NCBI RefSeq assembly: GCF_900116195.1
Contig: NZ_FOZW01000022.1
Coordinates: 1 to 41,500, forward strand
Source of the DNA: Alloyangia pacifica
GTDB taxonomy: Bacteria > Pseudomonadota > Alphaproteobacteria > Rhodobacterales > Rhodobacteraceae
DNA length: 41,500 nucleotides
Direction of reading: 5' to 3'
Below, piece by piece: positions 8,298 through 15,768 of the stretch. Below the pieces are notes generated by a model, which saw only the letters and a list, made by a program, of their open reading frames with translations, was not told where the DNA came from and did no database searches. Numbering within the stretch: the first letter of the stretch is position 1; each line of letters opens with the position of its first letter. The position numbers and the translations under genes are program-made.

Positions 8298-9109
8298 TCA
8301 GCGCTTTCCTTCGCGGGAGACCATGCGGCGGCCTTGGCGAAGAGGCGCTCGAAGTTGGCCTCGGTGGCGGCGGCAAATTCCTCGAAGCTGAGCCCGAAGG
8401 TCTCGGCCCCGACCTTGGCGGTGTGCACCGTGTAGCCCGGCTCGTTGCGCTTGCCGCGGTAGGGCGGGGGCGCGAGGTAGGGGCTATCGGTCTCCACCAG
8501 GATGCGATCGAGCGGGGCGCTCGCGAAGATCTCGCGCAGGTCCTTGGACTTGGGGAAGGCGGCGATGCCGGACATCGACAGGTAGAACCCGCAGTCGAGC
8601 GCGGCGCGCGCCAGTTCGGCGGAGGAGCTGAAGCAATGCATGACGCAAGCGTAGGGCTTGCGCTTGTACGCTTCGCTCAGGATGCGGGCCATGTCGTCAT
8701 CGGCGGCGCGGGCGTGGATGATCAGCGGCAGGCCGGTTTCCTGCGCCGCCTCGATGTGGATGCCCAGCGAGACCTTCTGCACTTCGGCGCTTTCGGCGGT
8801 GTAGTGATAGTCGAGCCCGGTCTCGCCGATGCCGACGAACTTCGGGTGCTGCGACAGGGCGACCATCTCATCCACCGTGGTTGCGGGTTCTTCTGCGGCG
8901 CTCATCGGGTGGACGCCGAAGGTGTAGAACACCGGGTCATTTGCCTCGGCGATGGCCCGCACCTTGGGCTCGTTCGCGATCCGCGTGCAGATGGTGACCA
9001 TGCGATGCACCCCGGCCTCAAGCGCGCGCGCGATGACCTCGGGGCGCTCATCGTCGAAGTCGGGGAAGTCGAGATGGCAGTGGCTGTCGGTGATCAGGGG
9101 AGTGGTCAT
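8294..9109 (-). CDS. TatD-family metal-dependent hydrolase (putative DNase)
   Basis: A 271-residue TIM-barrel hydrolase. Visible metal and catalytic motifs are DSHCHLDF (H10, H12), VGIGETGLDYHY (E96), the H132 in LIIHARAADDD, HCFSSS, and ETDSPYLAPPP near the C-terminus, all in the order and spacing of TatD/YcfH. Members are Mg-dependent 3'-5' exonucleases or deoxyribonucleases involved in DNA repair or tRNA/DNA quality control. It is the first gene of a two-gene unit with the MBL-fold hydrolase. Confidence 0.92.
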   Translation of the reverse strand: MTTPLITDSHCHLDFPDFDDERPEVIARALEAGVHRMVTICTRIANEPKVRAIAEANDPVFYTFGVHPMSAAEEPATTVDEMVALSQHPKFVGIGETGLDYHYTAESAEVQKVSLGIHIEAAQETGLPLIIHARAADDDMARILSEAYKRKPYACVMHCFSSSAELARAALDCGFYLSMSGIAAFPKSKDLREIFASAPLDRILVETDSPYLAPPPYRGKRNEPGYTVHTAKVGAETFGLSFEEFAAATEANFERLFAKAAAWSPAKESAE

Positions 9110-9427
9110 GAATACGTCCTTTGCGCGCAGGTATCAGACATGCGCGGGGCAGGGTCAAGGAGGGGGCGGCGCATGGCCGGGCCGCGCGGGGCGGATGCCG
9201 GAAGCGCGGGCAGTTCGGGCGGCGGCGGGGCGGCCTGACGTCGTGGACCCTGTCTCGCAGAGCAGGGGCCGTCCTCGGAACTCGTCGGGAGGTGCTGTTA
9301 TGAAAGCAATAGGGGATCGAGGCACGGCCGCGCGGGCCGGCGAGGTCCATATACGCCCGCCCGCGGCATGTCATCTGCGGTATGGGGGCGGTGATCGAAA
9401 CGCGTGCCGATGCGGGTCGCGCTGATC
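9110..9427. other. Intergenic stretch upstream of tatD-like gene
   Basis: It contains the 5' region of the TatD-like gene and the 3' flank of the VanZ-like gene. Composition is GC-rich with no recognised motif, no tRNA-like fold and no supported reading frame. A promoter for the TatD/MBL unit should lie here, but I cannot point to a convincing one. Confidence 0.4.
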
Positions 9428-9790
9428 TCAGAGCCCGCGGAGCAGTCCGCGCCGTGCAAGCTGCGCGCGCAGGGCGACGGCCAGGGTCGAGGCGGCGATG
9501 ACGCCGATGATGTCGGCAGCCCAGTCGGTCAGCTCTGCGTCGCGCCCCACGTAGGCTTGCGCGACCTCGATCAGCCCGCCAAAGGCGATTGCCGCAGGAG
9601 CGAGCACCCAGAGCCAACGGGGCCGGAAGAATGCGGCGGGCGCAATGATCGCGCCGAAGCCGAGCGCGTGCTGAAGCTTGTCGTCGAGCAGATTGTCCGC
9701 GGTCACGAAGCGCGGCCCCACGGTGAAGTAGGTGACCATTGCCGCGACGCCCAGCACGAGCGCGAGGGTAAAGAGCGAAATACGATCCAT
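9428..9790 (-). CDS. VanZ-like small membrane protein
   Basis: A 120-residue protein with about four hydrophobic segments. It has the VanZ-like pattern DDKLQHALGFGA (36-47) followed by a GGLIEVAQAYV helix and a conserved DWAADIIGV segment. VanZ itself confers low-level teicoplanin resistance, and the wider family is of unknown function but linked to the cell envelope. The ATG has a CAGGGCG about 5 nt upstream. It is divergent from mraZ. A cluster of MraZ-box-like repeats lies 123-182 nt upstream, so it may be regulated together with the dcw cluster (inference). Confidence 0.8.
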   Translation of the reverse strand: MDRISLFTLALVLGVAAMVTYFTVGPRFVTADNLLDDKLQHALGFGAIIAPAAFFRPRWLWVLAPAAIAFGGLIEVAQAYVGRDAELTDWAADIIGVIAASTLAVALRAQLARRGLLRGL

Positions 9791-9912
9791 GCCGCCCTGA
9801 AATCACGCCGCACGTGCGGGGGCCAGACCCGGACCCGTGCCGGGCCAACACGTTCGCGTCAGCGCCTGCGGGGGCGGCACCTTCGGCGCGGTGCGATGCA
9901 AGTGCGACCGGT

Positions 9913-9972
9913 TGGGAAACCATGGGATGGGAAGTCATGGGCGTCATGGGAATTCGTGGGATGAGACTGGGC
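9913..9972 (-). promoter_or_regulatory. MraZ-box-like repeat array upstream of vanZ-like gene
   Basis: On the plus strand TGGG occurs at 9913, 9923, 9928, 9938, 9947, 9957 and 9968, that is with close to 10-bp spacing (TGGGN plus about 5 nt). MraZ is known to bind direct TGGGN repeats with 5-nt spacers in its own promoter. On the strand of the vanZ-like gene the boxes read TCCCA, the same orientation they have relative to mraZ at 10274-10293. Confidence 0.5.
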
Positions 9973-10210
9973 GCTTCTGCTGTGGCCTTGCGGGTGCAGG
10001 TCGCGACGGCAAGTAAACCTCACCCGATTCAAGGGTTGATGCGGGGTGTCGGCCATGAGACATGCTCACGAAACCGCGATTCCACCCGTCGTCGATTTTT
10101 TTTTGGGATTTCGTGGAAGTTTTTTATGTCACGGCAGCGTTACCACATCTTGTGATGCGCAGGTTCCCGCCACCCACATCTTCGTGAAATAGGGCCAAAA
10201 CTGGCTCAAT

Positions 10211-10242
10211 ATGTTGTTCTGCAGGGGGTCGCGGAACAACAT
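10211..10242. repeat. Inverted repeat upstream of mraZ promoter
   Basis: ATGTTGTTCTGC (10211-10222) pairs with GCGGAACAACAT (10231-10242) at 11 of 12 positions around an 8-nt loop. A TGCAGGGGG direct repeat (10220-10228 and 10242-10250) overlaps it. It could be an operator or an upstream terminator; there is no T-tract. Confidence 0.5.
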
Positions 10243-10269
10243 GCAGGGGGATTCTCCCGTAAATTTCTA

Positions 10270-10298
10270 TTGCTTCCCATGAATTCCCATGACATACC
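10270..10298 (+). promoter_or_regulatory. Candidate mraZ/dcw promoter with tandem MraZ boxes
   Basis: TTCCCATGA occurs twice in direct repeat with 10-bp period (10274-10282 and 10284-10292). A possible -35 TTGCTT (10270-10275) and a weak -10 CATACC (10293-10298) are 17 bp apart, so the boxes would lie between the two promoter elements, suited to autorepression by MraZ. Transcription would start near 10305, giving a leader of about 250 nt. The promoter elements are tentative; the repeat is clear. Confidence 0.45.
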
Positions 10299-10304
10299 GT
10301 TAAT

Positions 10305-10530
10305 CACGACGAAGGGACGGGATACGGGGCACCAAACGACCCCAGCAGAACATCCCAGAAAATAAAACGAGCAGGTTCATACAGGCACCCGCCCTTCGTT
10401 GAAATGAAGAATCCAGCGCGTGAGCGAGCAGACATCCCCCCAGGTGGCACGCGCAGCTGGACTAGCCCGCAAAGCGGGTAAAGGCGGCGGGTTGATCGGT
10501 GGCAGCAGATCAACCCGCCGTATTTCGTTT
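10305..10530 (+). ncRNA. upsM: UpsM-like 5' leader sRNA of the dcw cluster
   Basis: In Rhodobacter sphaeroides and relatives the dcw transcript has an unusually long leader (268 nt) whose internal terminator releases the sRNA UpsM. Here the equivalent position holds a 13-bp perfect stem, CGGCGGGTTGATC (10485-10497) with GATCAACCCGCCG (10508-10520), followed by TATTTCGTTT, 33 nt before the mraZ GTG. The position, the terminator-like hairpin and the absence of an open frame support an UpsM homologue. The 5' end is estimated from the candidate promoter, and sequence homology to UpsM itself was not tested. Confidence 0.55.
10485..10530 (+). terminator. Leader hairpin, probable conditional terminator
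   Basis: A perfect 13-bp stem (arms 10485-10497 and 10508-10520, 10-nt loop) is followed by a U-containing but interrupted tail (TATTTCGTTT). Since mraZ and the rest of the cluster must be read through it, it can only terminate part of the transcripts. Confidence 0.6.
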
Positions 10531-10553
10531 AACGGGGTTTGAGAGTAGGGACA

Positions 10554-11072
10554 GTGGGCCGCAGGCTTAGGTTCAGAGGCGAGAGCCGCAACAAGGTGGA
10601 CAGCAAGGGGCGGGTGTCGATCCCGGCCTCTTTCCGCCGTGTGCTCGAAGCCGGTGATCCAGATTGGTCCGCTGGCGATAACCCGAACTTCGTGATCGTC
10701 TACGGCGATCACCGCCGCAAATACCTTGAATGCTATACGATCGAGGAGATGGAGGCCGTCGAGGACCGCATCTCGGCGATGAAGCGCGGCTCGCAGAAGC
10801 GCCGCCTTCTGGAGCGTCTCTTCTCGACCCAATCCGTCACCACCAGCGTTGATGAAACCGGACGCATCGTGCTTCCGGCCAAGCTGCGTGATAAGATCGG
10901 TCTCGACGACTGGGCCTATTTCGCCTCCAACGTCGACACCTTCCAGATCTGGAAGCCGGAGACCTTCGAGGAAATCGAGCTGGGCGGAACCGAAGAGTTC
11001 CTCGACGAGATGCCGGAGGATTTCGATCCGCTGCAGCTGCTCGACGAAGACGACGAAACCGAGGAGGCCTGA
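10554..11072 (+). CDS. mraZ: Transcriptional regulator MraZ
   Basis: First gene of the dcw cluster. The product (172 residues from the GTG at 10554) has two AbrB-like DNA-binding repeats, marked by DSKGRVSIPASFR near 15-27 and DETGRIVLPAKLR near 104-116, and an acidic C-terminal tail. MraZ forms a ring-shaped oligomer that binds TGGGN repeats and represses the dcw promoter. The start is uncertain: a TTG at 10539 in the same frame is possible, and the GTG has TAGGGA only 2 nt upstream. GTG is preferred because family members begin with a short MGRR-type sequence before FRGES. It is followed after 3 nt by rsmH. Confidence 0.9.
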   Translation: MGRRLRFRGESRNKVDSKGRVSIPASFRRVLEAGDPDWSAGDNPNFVIVYGDHRRKYLECYTIEEMEAVEDRISAMKRGSQKRRLLERLFSTQSVTTSVDETGRIVLPAKLRDKIGLDDWAYFASNVDTFQIWKPETFEEIELGGTEEFLDEMPEDFDPLQLLDEDDETEEA

Positions 11073-11075
11073 GCC

Positions 11076-12065
11076 ATGGCGGCGCCCAGAGACCCCAACG
11101 CCGCTCCGCACGTTCCCGTCCTGCTGCGACCGCTGCTGCAGGCCGTGGCGCCGGTGCACGGCACCTGGATCGACGGCACCTTCGGGGCAGGGGGCTATTC
11201 ACGCGGCCTGCTCGAAGCGGGTGCCGACAAGGTGATCGGCATCGACCGCGATCCGCTGGCGCACCAGATGGCCGCGGAGTGGATCGGCCAGTACGAAGGC
11301 CGGCTGGAACTGGTCGAAGACAATTTTGCCAACATGGATGCCCATGCGGAGGGCGTGGACGGCGTGGTGCTGGACCTCGGCGTCTCGTCGATGCAGTTGG
11401 ACCGGGCCGAGCGCGGCTTTTCCTTCCAGAAGGACGGGCCGCTCGACATGCGCATGGAACAGTCGGGCGAAACCGCCGCGGACCTGGTGAAGCGTCTCGA
11501 CGAGACCACGCTGGCGGATGTCCTCTACACCTTCGGCGAAGAGCGCGCCTCGCGCCGCATCGCCAAGGCCATCGTGCGCGAGCGCGCGGTCGAGCCGATC
11601 GAGACCACGGCACGTCTGTCGTCGATCGTCGAGGCCTGCCTGCCGCGGCCCAAGCCCGGACAGTCACACCCTGCGACCCGATCCTTCCAGGCGCTGCGCA
11701 TCGCGGTCAATGACGAGTACGGCGCACTCTGGCGTGGCCTCATGGCCGCCGAGCGGGCGCTGAAGCCGGGTGGGCTGCTGGCGGTCGTCACCTTCCATTC
11801 GGTCGAGGACCGCATGGTCAAACGCTTCCTGCAGGCGCGGGCCGGCCGGCTCAACACGGTCAGCCGGTACGAGCCGCAGGTCGAGGCGGAACAGCCGCGC
11901 TTCGAGCTGGTGACCCGCAAGGCGGTGGGGCCGGACGATGAGGAACTGGCGCAGAACCCGCGGTCGCGCTCGGCCCGTCTGCGCGTCGGCCGCCGCACCG
12001 CGGCAGAGGCCGGAGATATCGAGTCGGGGGTGCTCTCCATGCCCCAGCTGAGAGGAAAGAGCTGA
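11076..12065 (+). CDS. rsmH: 16S rRNA (cytosine(1402)-N4)-methyltransferase RsmH
   Basis: A 329-residue SAM-dependent methyltransferase (formerly MraW) that methylates N4 of C1402 in the ribosomal P site. It shows [10 protein letters not shown] at the N-terminus, the SAM-binding [29 protein letters not shown], and the conserved SFHSVED-like [11 protein letters not shown] segment. Length is normal for the family (about 310-330). It starts 3 nt after mraZ, and its TGA shares one base with the ftsL ATG (TGATG), so mraZ, rsmH and ftsL are one translational unit. Confidence 0.97.
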   Translation: MAAPRDPNAAPHVPVLLRPLLQAVAPVHGTWIDGTFGAGGYSRGLLEAGADKVIGIDRDPLAHQMAAEWIGQYEGRLELVEDNFANMDAHAEGVDGVVLDLGVSSMQLDRAERGFSFQKDGPLDMRMEQSGETAADLVKRLDETTLADVLYTFGEERASRRIAKAIVRERAVEPIETTARLSSIVEACLPRPKPGQSHPATRSFQALRIAVNDEYGALWRGLMAAERALKPGGLLAVVTFHSVEDRMVKRFLQARAGRLNTVSRYEPQVEAEQPRFELVTRKAVGPDDEELAQNPRSRSARLRVGRRTAAEAGDIESGVLSMPQLRGKS

Positions 12066-12415
12066 TGCGAACGCTTCTCTACGTGACCACTTTCATGGCG
12101 GTGATCGGGCTGGCCTTCTGGGCGTACCACGAGAACTACAAGACCCAGGCCTCGCTCGACCACGTGCGCGAGCTGCAGCGCGACATCGGCGATGCCCGCG
12201 CCCGGCTGGCAATCCTGCGCGCCGAATGGGCCTATCTCAACCGTCCCGACCGGCTGCGTGACCTCGCCGAGCTGAACTTCGAGCGGCTGGGTCTGCTGCC
12301 CATGCGTCCCGAGCAGTTCGGCGGCATCGACCAGGTGAACTTCCCCGACAATCGCGCGCTGGTGTTCAGCGGCGTGGTGGATGTCACCAGCGCCGGGGCG
12401 GGGGGGCTGCAATGA
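12065..12415 (+). CDS. ftsL: Cell division protein FtsL
   Basis: A 116-residue bitopic inner-membrane protein: a short N-terminus, one membrane segment (about residues 3-22, LLYVTTFMAVIGLAFWAYH), then a periplasmic coiled coil (about 30-60, rich in R, L and A). FtsL joins FtsB and FtsQ at the divisome and helps activate FtsW/FtsI. Sequence is poorly conserved across bacteria; identity rests on topology and position between rsmH and ftsI. It overlaps ftsI by the ATGA quartet. Confidence 0.9.
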   Translation: MRTLLYVTTFMAVIGLAFWAYHENYKTQASLDHVRELQRDIGDARARLAILRAEWAYLNRPDRLRDLAELNFERLGLLPMRPEQFGGIDQVNFPDNRALVFSGVVDVTSAGAGGLQ

Positions 12416-14205
12416 ACGGCCGCATCCCGCTTCGCCCGCTGGCGCGTGTCCTGGACGCTCGGCGCCGCGGCGAGAACCCGGATGCGATCGAACGCGAGAA
12501 CCTCCGCATCCGTCACGAGCAGATGCGCGACAAGGCACGGGTGCGGGCCGAGGGCCGGCTGCTGGTGCTCGGTCTGGTGTTCTTCTGCGCCTTCGTGGTG
12601 ATCGGCCTGCGCATGGGCATGTTGGCGCAATCCCAGGCCGAGGAGCCCCGGGCCGCAGCCTCGGGCGCATCGATCATCGCCTCGCGCGCCGACATCGTCG
12701 ACCGCCATGGCCGGGTGCTCGCCACCAACATGGAGACCCATTCGCTCTACGCCCACCCGCACCAGATGATCGAACCGGTGCGCGCGGCGGACGAGCTGAT
12801 GAAGATCTTCCCCGATCTCGACCACGAGCGGCTGGTGAAGGATTTCACCAACCCCAAGCGCAAGTTCATGTGGGTCAAGAAGAAGATCAGCCCCGAGCAG
12901 ATGCAGGCCGTGCATGACATCGGCGAGCCGGGGCTTCTGTTCGGCCCGCGCGAGATGCGGCTCTATCCGAACGGCAAGCTGGCCTCGCACATCCTTGGCG
13001 GCGCCAGCTTCGGTCGCGAGGGTGTCGCCTCTGCCGAGGTGATCGGCACCGCGGGGATCGAACGCTACTTCGACGAGGAGCTGCGCGATCCGGCCCGCGG
13101 CGGCGCACCGCTGGAGTTGTCGATTGACCTGTCGGTGCAGGCTGCCAGCGAGCGCGTGCTTTCCTCGGGCATGAAGTTGATGAACGCCAAGGGCGCGGCC
13201 TCGGTGCTGCTCGACGTGCATACCGGCGAGATCCTCTCCATGGTTTCGCTGCCTGACTTCGATCCGAACGACCGCCCGAACCCGCCGGTCTCTGGCAGAC
13301 CCTCGGACAGCCCGCTGTTCAATCACGCGGTGCAGGGGGTCTACGAACTGGGCTCGACCTTCAAGATCTTCGCCGCCGCGCAGGCGCTGGAGCTGGGGCT
13401 GGTGAAGCCCGACACGGTGATCGACACCTCGCCGCCCTTCAAGGTCTCGGGCTTCCGCATCGGCGAATTCGAGGGACACAACTACGGCAAGCAGACGGTC
13501 GAGGGGATCATCATCCACAGCTCGAACCGCGGCACCGGCAAGATCGCTCTGGCCATCGGGCCGGAACGTCAGCAGCAGTTCCTGAAGTCGCTCGGTTTCT
13601 TCGAGCCGACCGGTGTGGAAATTTCCGAGGCGCAATCCGGCAGGCCGCTGCTGCCGAAGCGCTGGACAGACCTGAGCACTGTGACCATCTCCTATGGCCA
13701 CGGCCTCTCGGCGTCGCCGCTGCACCTGGCGGCGGGCTATGCGGCCATCGCCAATGGCGGTCACAAGATCCAGCCGACGCTGATCAAGCAGGATGGCCCG
13801 CACTACGGCCCGCGCGTGCTGTCGGAACGAAATGCGGCCAGCGCGCGCCACATGCTGCGCGCGGTGGTGACCGAGGGCACTGCCAGCTTCGGCGACGTGC
13901 CGGGCTACCACGTGGGCGGCAAGACCGGCACCGCGGACAAGCCCAAGGAAAACGGCGGCGGCTACTACAAGGACAAGACGATCACAACCTTCGCCACGAT
14001 GTTCCCGGCCGAGGCGCCGCGCTACGTGCTGATCGTCACGCTCGACGAGCCGGTCGAGACCTCGGGCAGCCGTCCGCGCCGCACCGCCGGCTGGACCTCT
14101 GTGCCGGTGGGGGCCGAGATGATCGGCCGGATCGCGCCGCTTCTGGGCTTGCGTCCGGACTACGATGTGCCAGAAGAGGAGGAGGTCACGCTGGTTCGCA
14201 ACTGA
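12412..14205 (+). CDS. ftsI: Septal peptidoglycan transpeptidase FtsI (PBP3)
   Basis: A 597-residue class B penicillin-binding protein that cross-links septal peptidoglycan. One membrane anchor lies near residues 45-65 (LLVLGLVFFCAFVVIGL), followed by the periplasmic dimerisation domain and the transpeptidase domain. Active-site motifs are all present: SxxK at S315-T-F-K318, SxN at S370-S-N372, and KTG at K504-T-G506. It follows ftsL with a 4-nt overlap and precedes murE after 69 nt that include a short CGGCCC/GGGCCG hairpin. Confidence 0.97.
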   Translation: MNGRIPLRPLARVLDARRRGENPDAIERENLRIRHEQMRDKARVRAEGRLLVLGLVFFCAFVVIGLRMGMLAQSQAEEPRAAASGASIIASRADIVDRHGRVLATNMETHSLYAHPHQMIEPVRAADELMKIFPDLDHERLVKDFTNPKRKFMWVKKKISPEQMQAVHDIGEPGLLFGPREMRLYPNGKLASHILGGASFGREGVASAEVIGTAGIERYFDEELRDPARGGAPLELSIDLSVQAASERVLSSGMKLMNAKGAASVLLDVHTGEILSMVSLPDFDPNDRPNPPVSGRPSDSPLFNHAVQGVYELGSTFKIFAAAQALELGLVKPDTVIDTSPPFKVSGFRIGEFEGHNYGKQTVEGIIIHSSNRGTGKIALAIGPERQQQFLKSLGFFEPTGVEISEAQSGRPLLPKRWTDLSTVTISYGHGLSASPLHLAAGYAAIANGGHKIQPTLIKQDGPHYGPRVLSERNAASARHMLRAVVTEGTASFGDVPGYHVGGKTGTADKPKENGGGYYKDKTITTFATMFPAEAPRYVLIVTLDEPVETSGSRPRRTAGWTSVPVGAEMIGRIAPLLGLRPDYDVPEEEEVTLVRN

Positions 14206-14274
14206 TCCGGCGCTGGCCTCCGGCCCGTTTTTCGGGGCCGTGCAGATCCGAAATACAAAGATGAAAGGGCCGTC

Positions 14275-15768
14275 ATGGGCGCCGTCATTGGAGAGGGCAA
14301 GAGCCTCAGCGAGCTTGGACTGACCGCGCGCGGCGGTCGCGAGGCACGGGTGACGGGACTGTCGGTCGACAGCCGCGAGGTGACGCAGGGCCACCTCTTT
14401 GCCGCGCTTCCGGGCACCAAGGTGCATGGGGCGAGCTTCATCCCCACGGCGCTCGAACAGGGGGCCGCGGCCGTTCTCACCGACGCCGAGGGTGCGGCGC
14501 TTGCCGCCGAGGCGCTGGCCGGCTCCGAGGCCGCGCTGGTGATCGCCGCCGATCCGCGCCAGGCGCTGGCCTATGCTGCCGCGCTGTGGTTCGGCGGGCA
14601 GCCCGAGGTGACCGTCGCCGTCACCGGCACCAACGGCAAGACCTCGGTCGCGACGTTCCTGCGTCATATCTGGCAGGACATGGGCTTTCGCGCCATCAAC
14701 CTCGGCACCACCGGGGTCGAGGGCGACTGGCAGGCCCCGCTGAAGCACACCACGCCCGAGCCGATCACTCTGCATCGGGCGCTGGCCGGTGCCGCCGAGG
14801 CGGGCGTCGATCATTGCGCCATGGAGGCGTCGAGCCACGGACTTGACCAGCGCCGCCTCGACGGGGTGCAGCTGAAGGCCGCTGGCTTTACCAATTTCAC
14901 CCAGGACCACCTCGATTACCACGCGGATTTCGAAGAGTATTTCGCGGCCAAGGCCGGTCTCTTCGCACGCGTCCTGCCGGACGAAGGCGTGGCGGTGATC
15001 AACATCGACGACGCACGCGGCGTCGACATGATGGCCATTGCCCGCGCCCGTGGGCAGGAGGTGATCTCGGTCGGCGAGGCCACCGGCTGCGATCTGCGCA
15101 TCCTCGGCCAGCGCTTCCACGCCACGGGTCAGGACCTGCGGCTCGATTGGCGCGGCGCGGTGCAGCAGCTGCGGCTGGGACTCATCGGAGGCTTCCAGGG
15201 CCAGAACGCGGCGCTGGCCGCGGGTCTTGCGCTGGCCTGCGGCGCCGAGCCTGAACAGGTCTTCCCGGCGCTGGAGCGTCTCGAGACAGTGCGCGGGCGC
15301 ATGCAGCTGGCCGCGACCCGCGACAACGGTGCGGCGGTCTACGTGGATTTCGCGCATACGCCGGACGCGGTCTCGACCGCACTTCAGGCGCTGCGCCCGC
15401 ACGTCATGGGCCGGCTCATTGCCATTGTCGGTGCCGGCGGCGACCGTGACCCGGGCAAGCGCCCGCTGATGGGCGCGGCGGCCACCGAACACGCCGACAT
15501 GGTGATCGTCTCGGACGACAACCCCCGCTCGGAAGACCCCGCGTCGATCCGCGCGCAGGTGCTCGAGGGTGCGCCAGGCGCGCTTGAGGTCGGCGACCGC
15601 GCCGAGGCGATCCTGCGCGGCGTCGACATGCTGCAGCCCGGCGACGCGCTGATGATCCTCGGCAAGGGTCACGAGACCGGGCAGATCGTGGGGGATACGA
15701 TCTATCCCTTCGACGACGTCGAGCAGGCGAGCGTCGCCGTGGCAGCACTGGACGGGAGAGGCCTGTGA
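14275..15768 (+). CDS. murE: UDP-MurNAc-tripeptide synthetase MurE (meso-DAP-adding)
   Basis: A 497-residue ATP-dependent Mur ligase that adds the third amino acid to UDP-MurNAc-L-Ala-D-Glu. The ATP loop is G118-TNG-K122-T123; the central domain has the carbamylated-lysine region after EASSHGLDQ; and the C-terminal domain carries DNPR (415-418), the signature that selects meso-diaminopimelate rather than lysine. An AAAGGG lies about 6 nt before the ATG. Its stop overlaps the murF GTG by 4 nt. Confidence 0.97.
   Translation: MGAVIGEGKSLSELGLTARGGREARVTGLSVDSREVTQGHLFAALPGTKVHGASFIPTALEQGAAAVLTDAEGAALAAEALAGSEAALVIAADPRQALAYAAALWFGGQPEVTVAVTGTNGKTSVATFLRHIWQDMGFRAINLGTTGVEGDWQAPLKHTTPEPITLHRALAGAAEAGVDHCAMEASSHGLDQRRLDGVQLKAAGFTNFTQDHLDYHADFEEYFAAKAGLFARVLPDEGVAVINIDDARGVDMMAIARARGQEVISVGEATGCDLRILGQRFHATGQDLRLDWRGAVQQLRLGLIGGFQGQNAALAAGLALACGAEPEQVFPALERLETVRGRMQLAATRDNGAAVYVDFAHTPDAVSTALQALRPHVMGRLIAIVGAGGDRDPGKRPLMGAAATEHADMVIVSDDNPRSEDPASIRAQVLEGAPGALEVGDRAEAILRGVDMLQPGDALMILGKGHETGQIVGDTIYPFDDVEQASVAVAALDGRGL

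Larger units (their letters stand above)
9791..10553. other. Divergent control region between vanZ-like gene and mraZ
   Basis: This 763-bp gene-free region holds a seven-copy TGGG array (9913-9972), a second TGGGA-N5-TGGAA pair near 10104-10118 after a T-tract, an inverted repeat at 10211-10242, the proposed mraZ promoter with tandem TTCCCATGA repeats (10274-10293), and the mraZ leader with a strong hairpin (10485-10520). GANTC sites (the CcrM methylation target in alphaproteobacteria) occur at 10026, 10078, 10250 and 10409. Confidence 0.6.
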
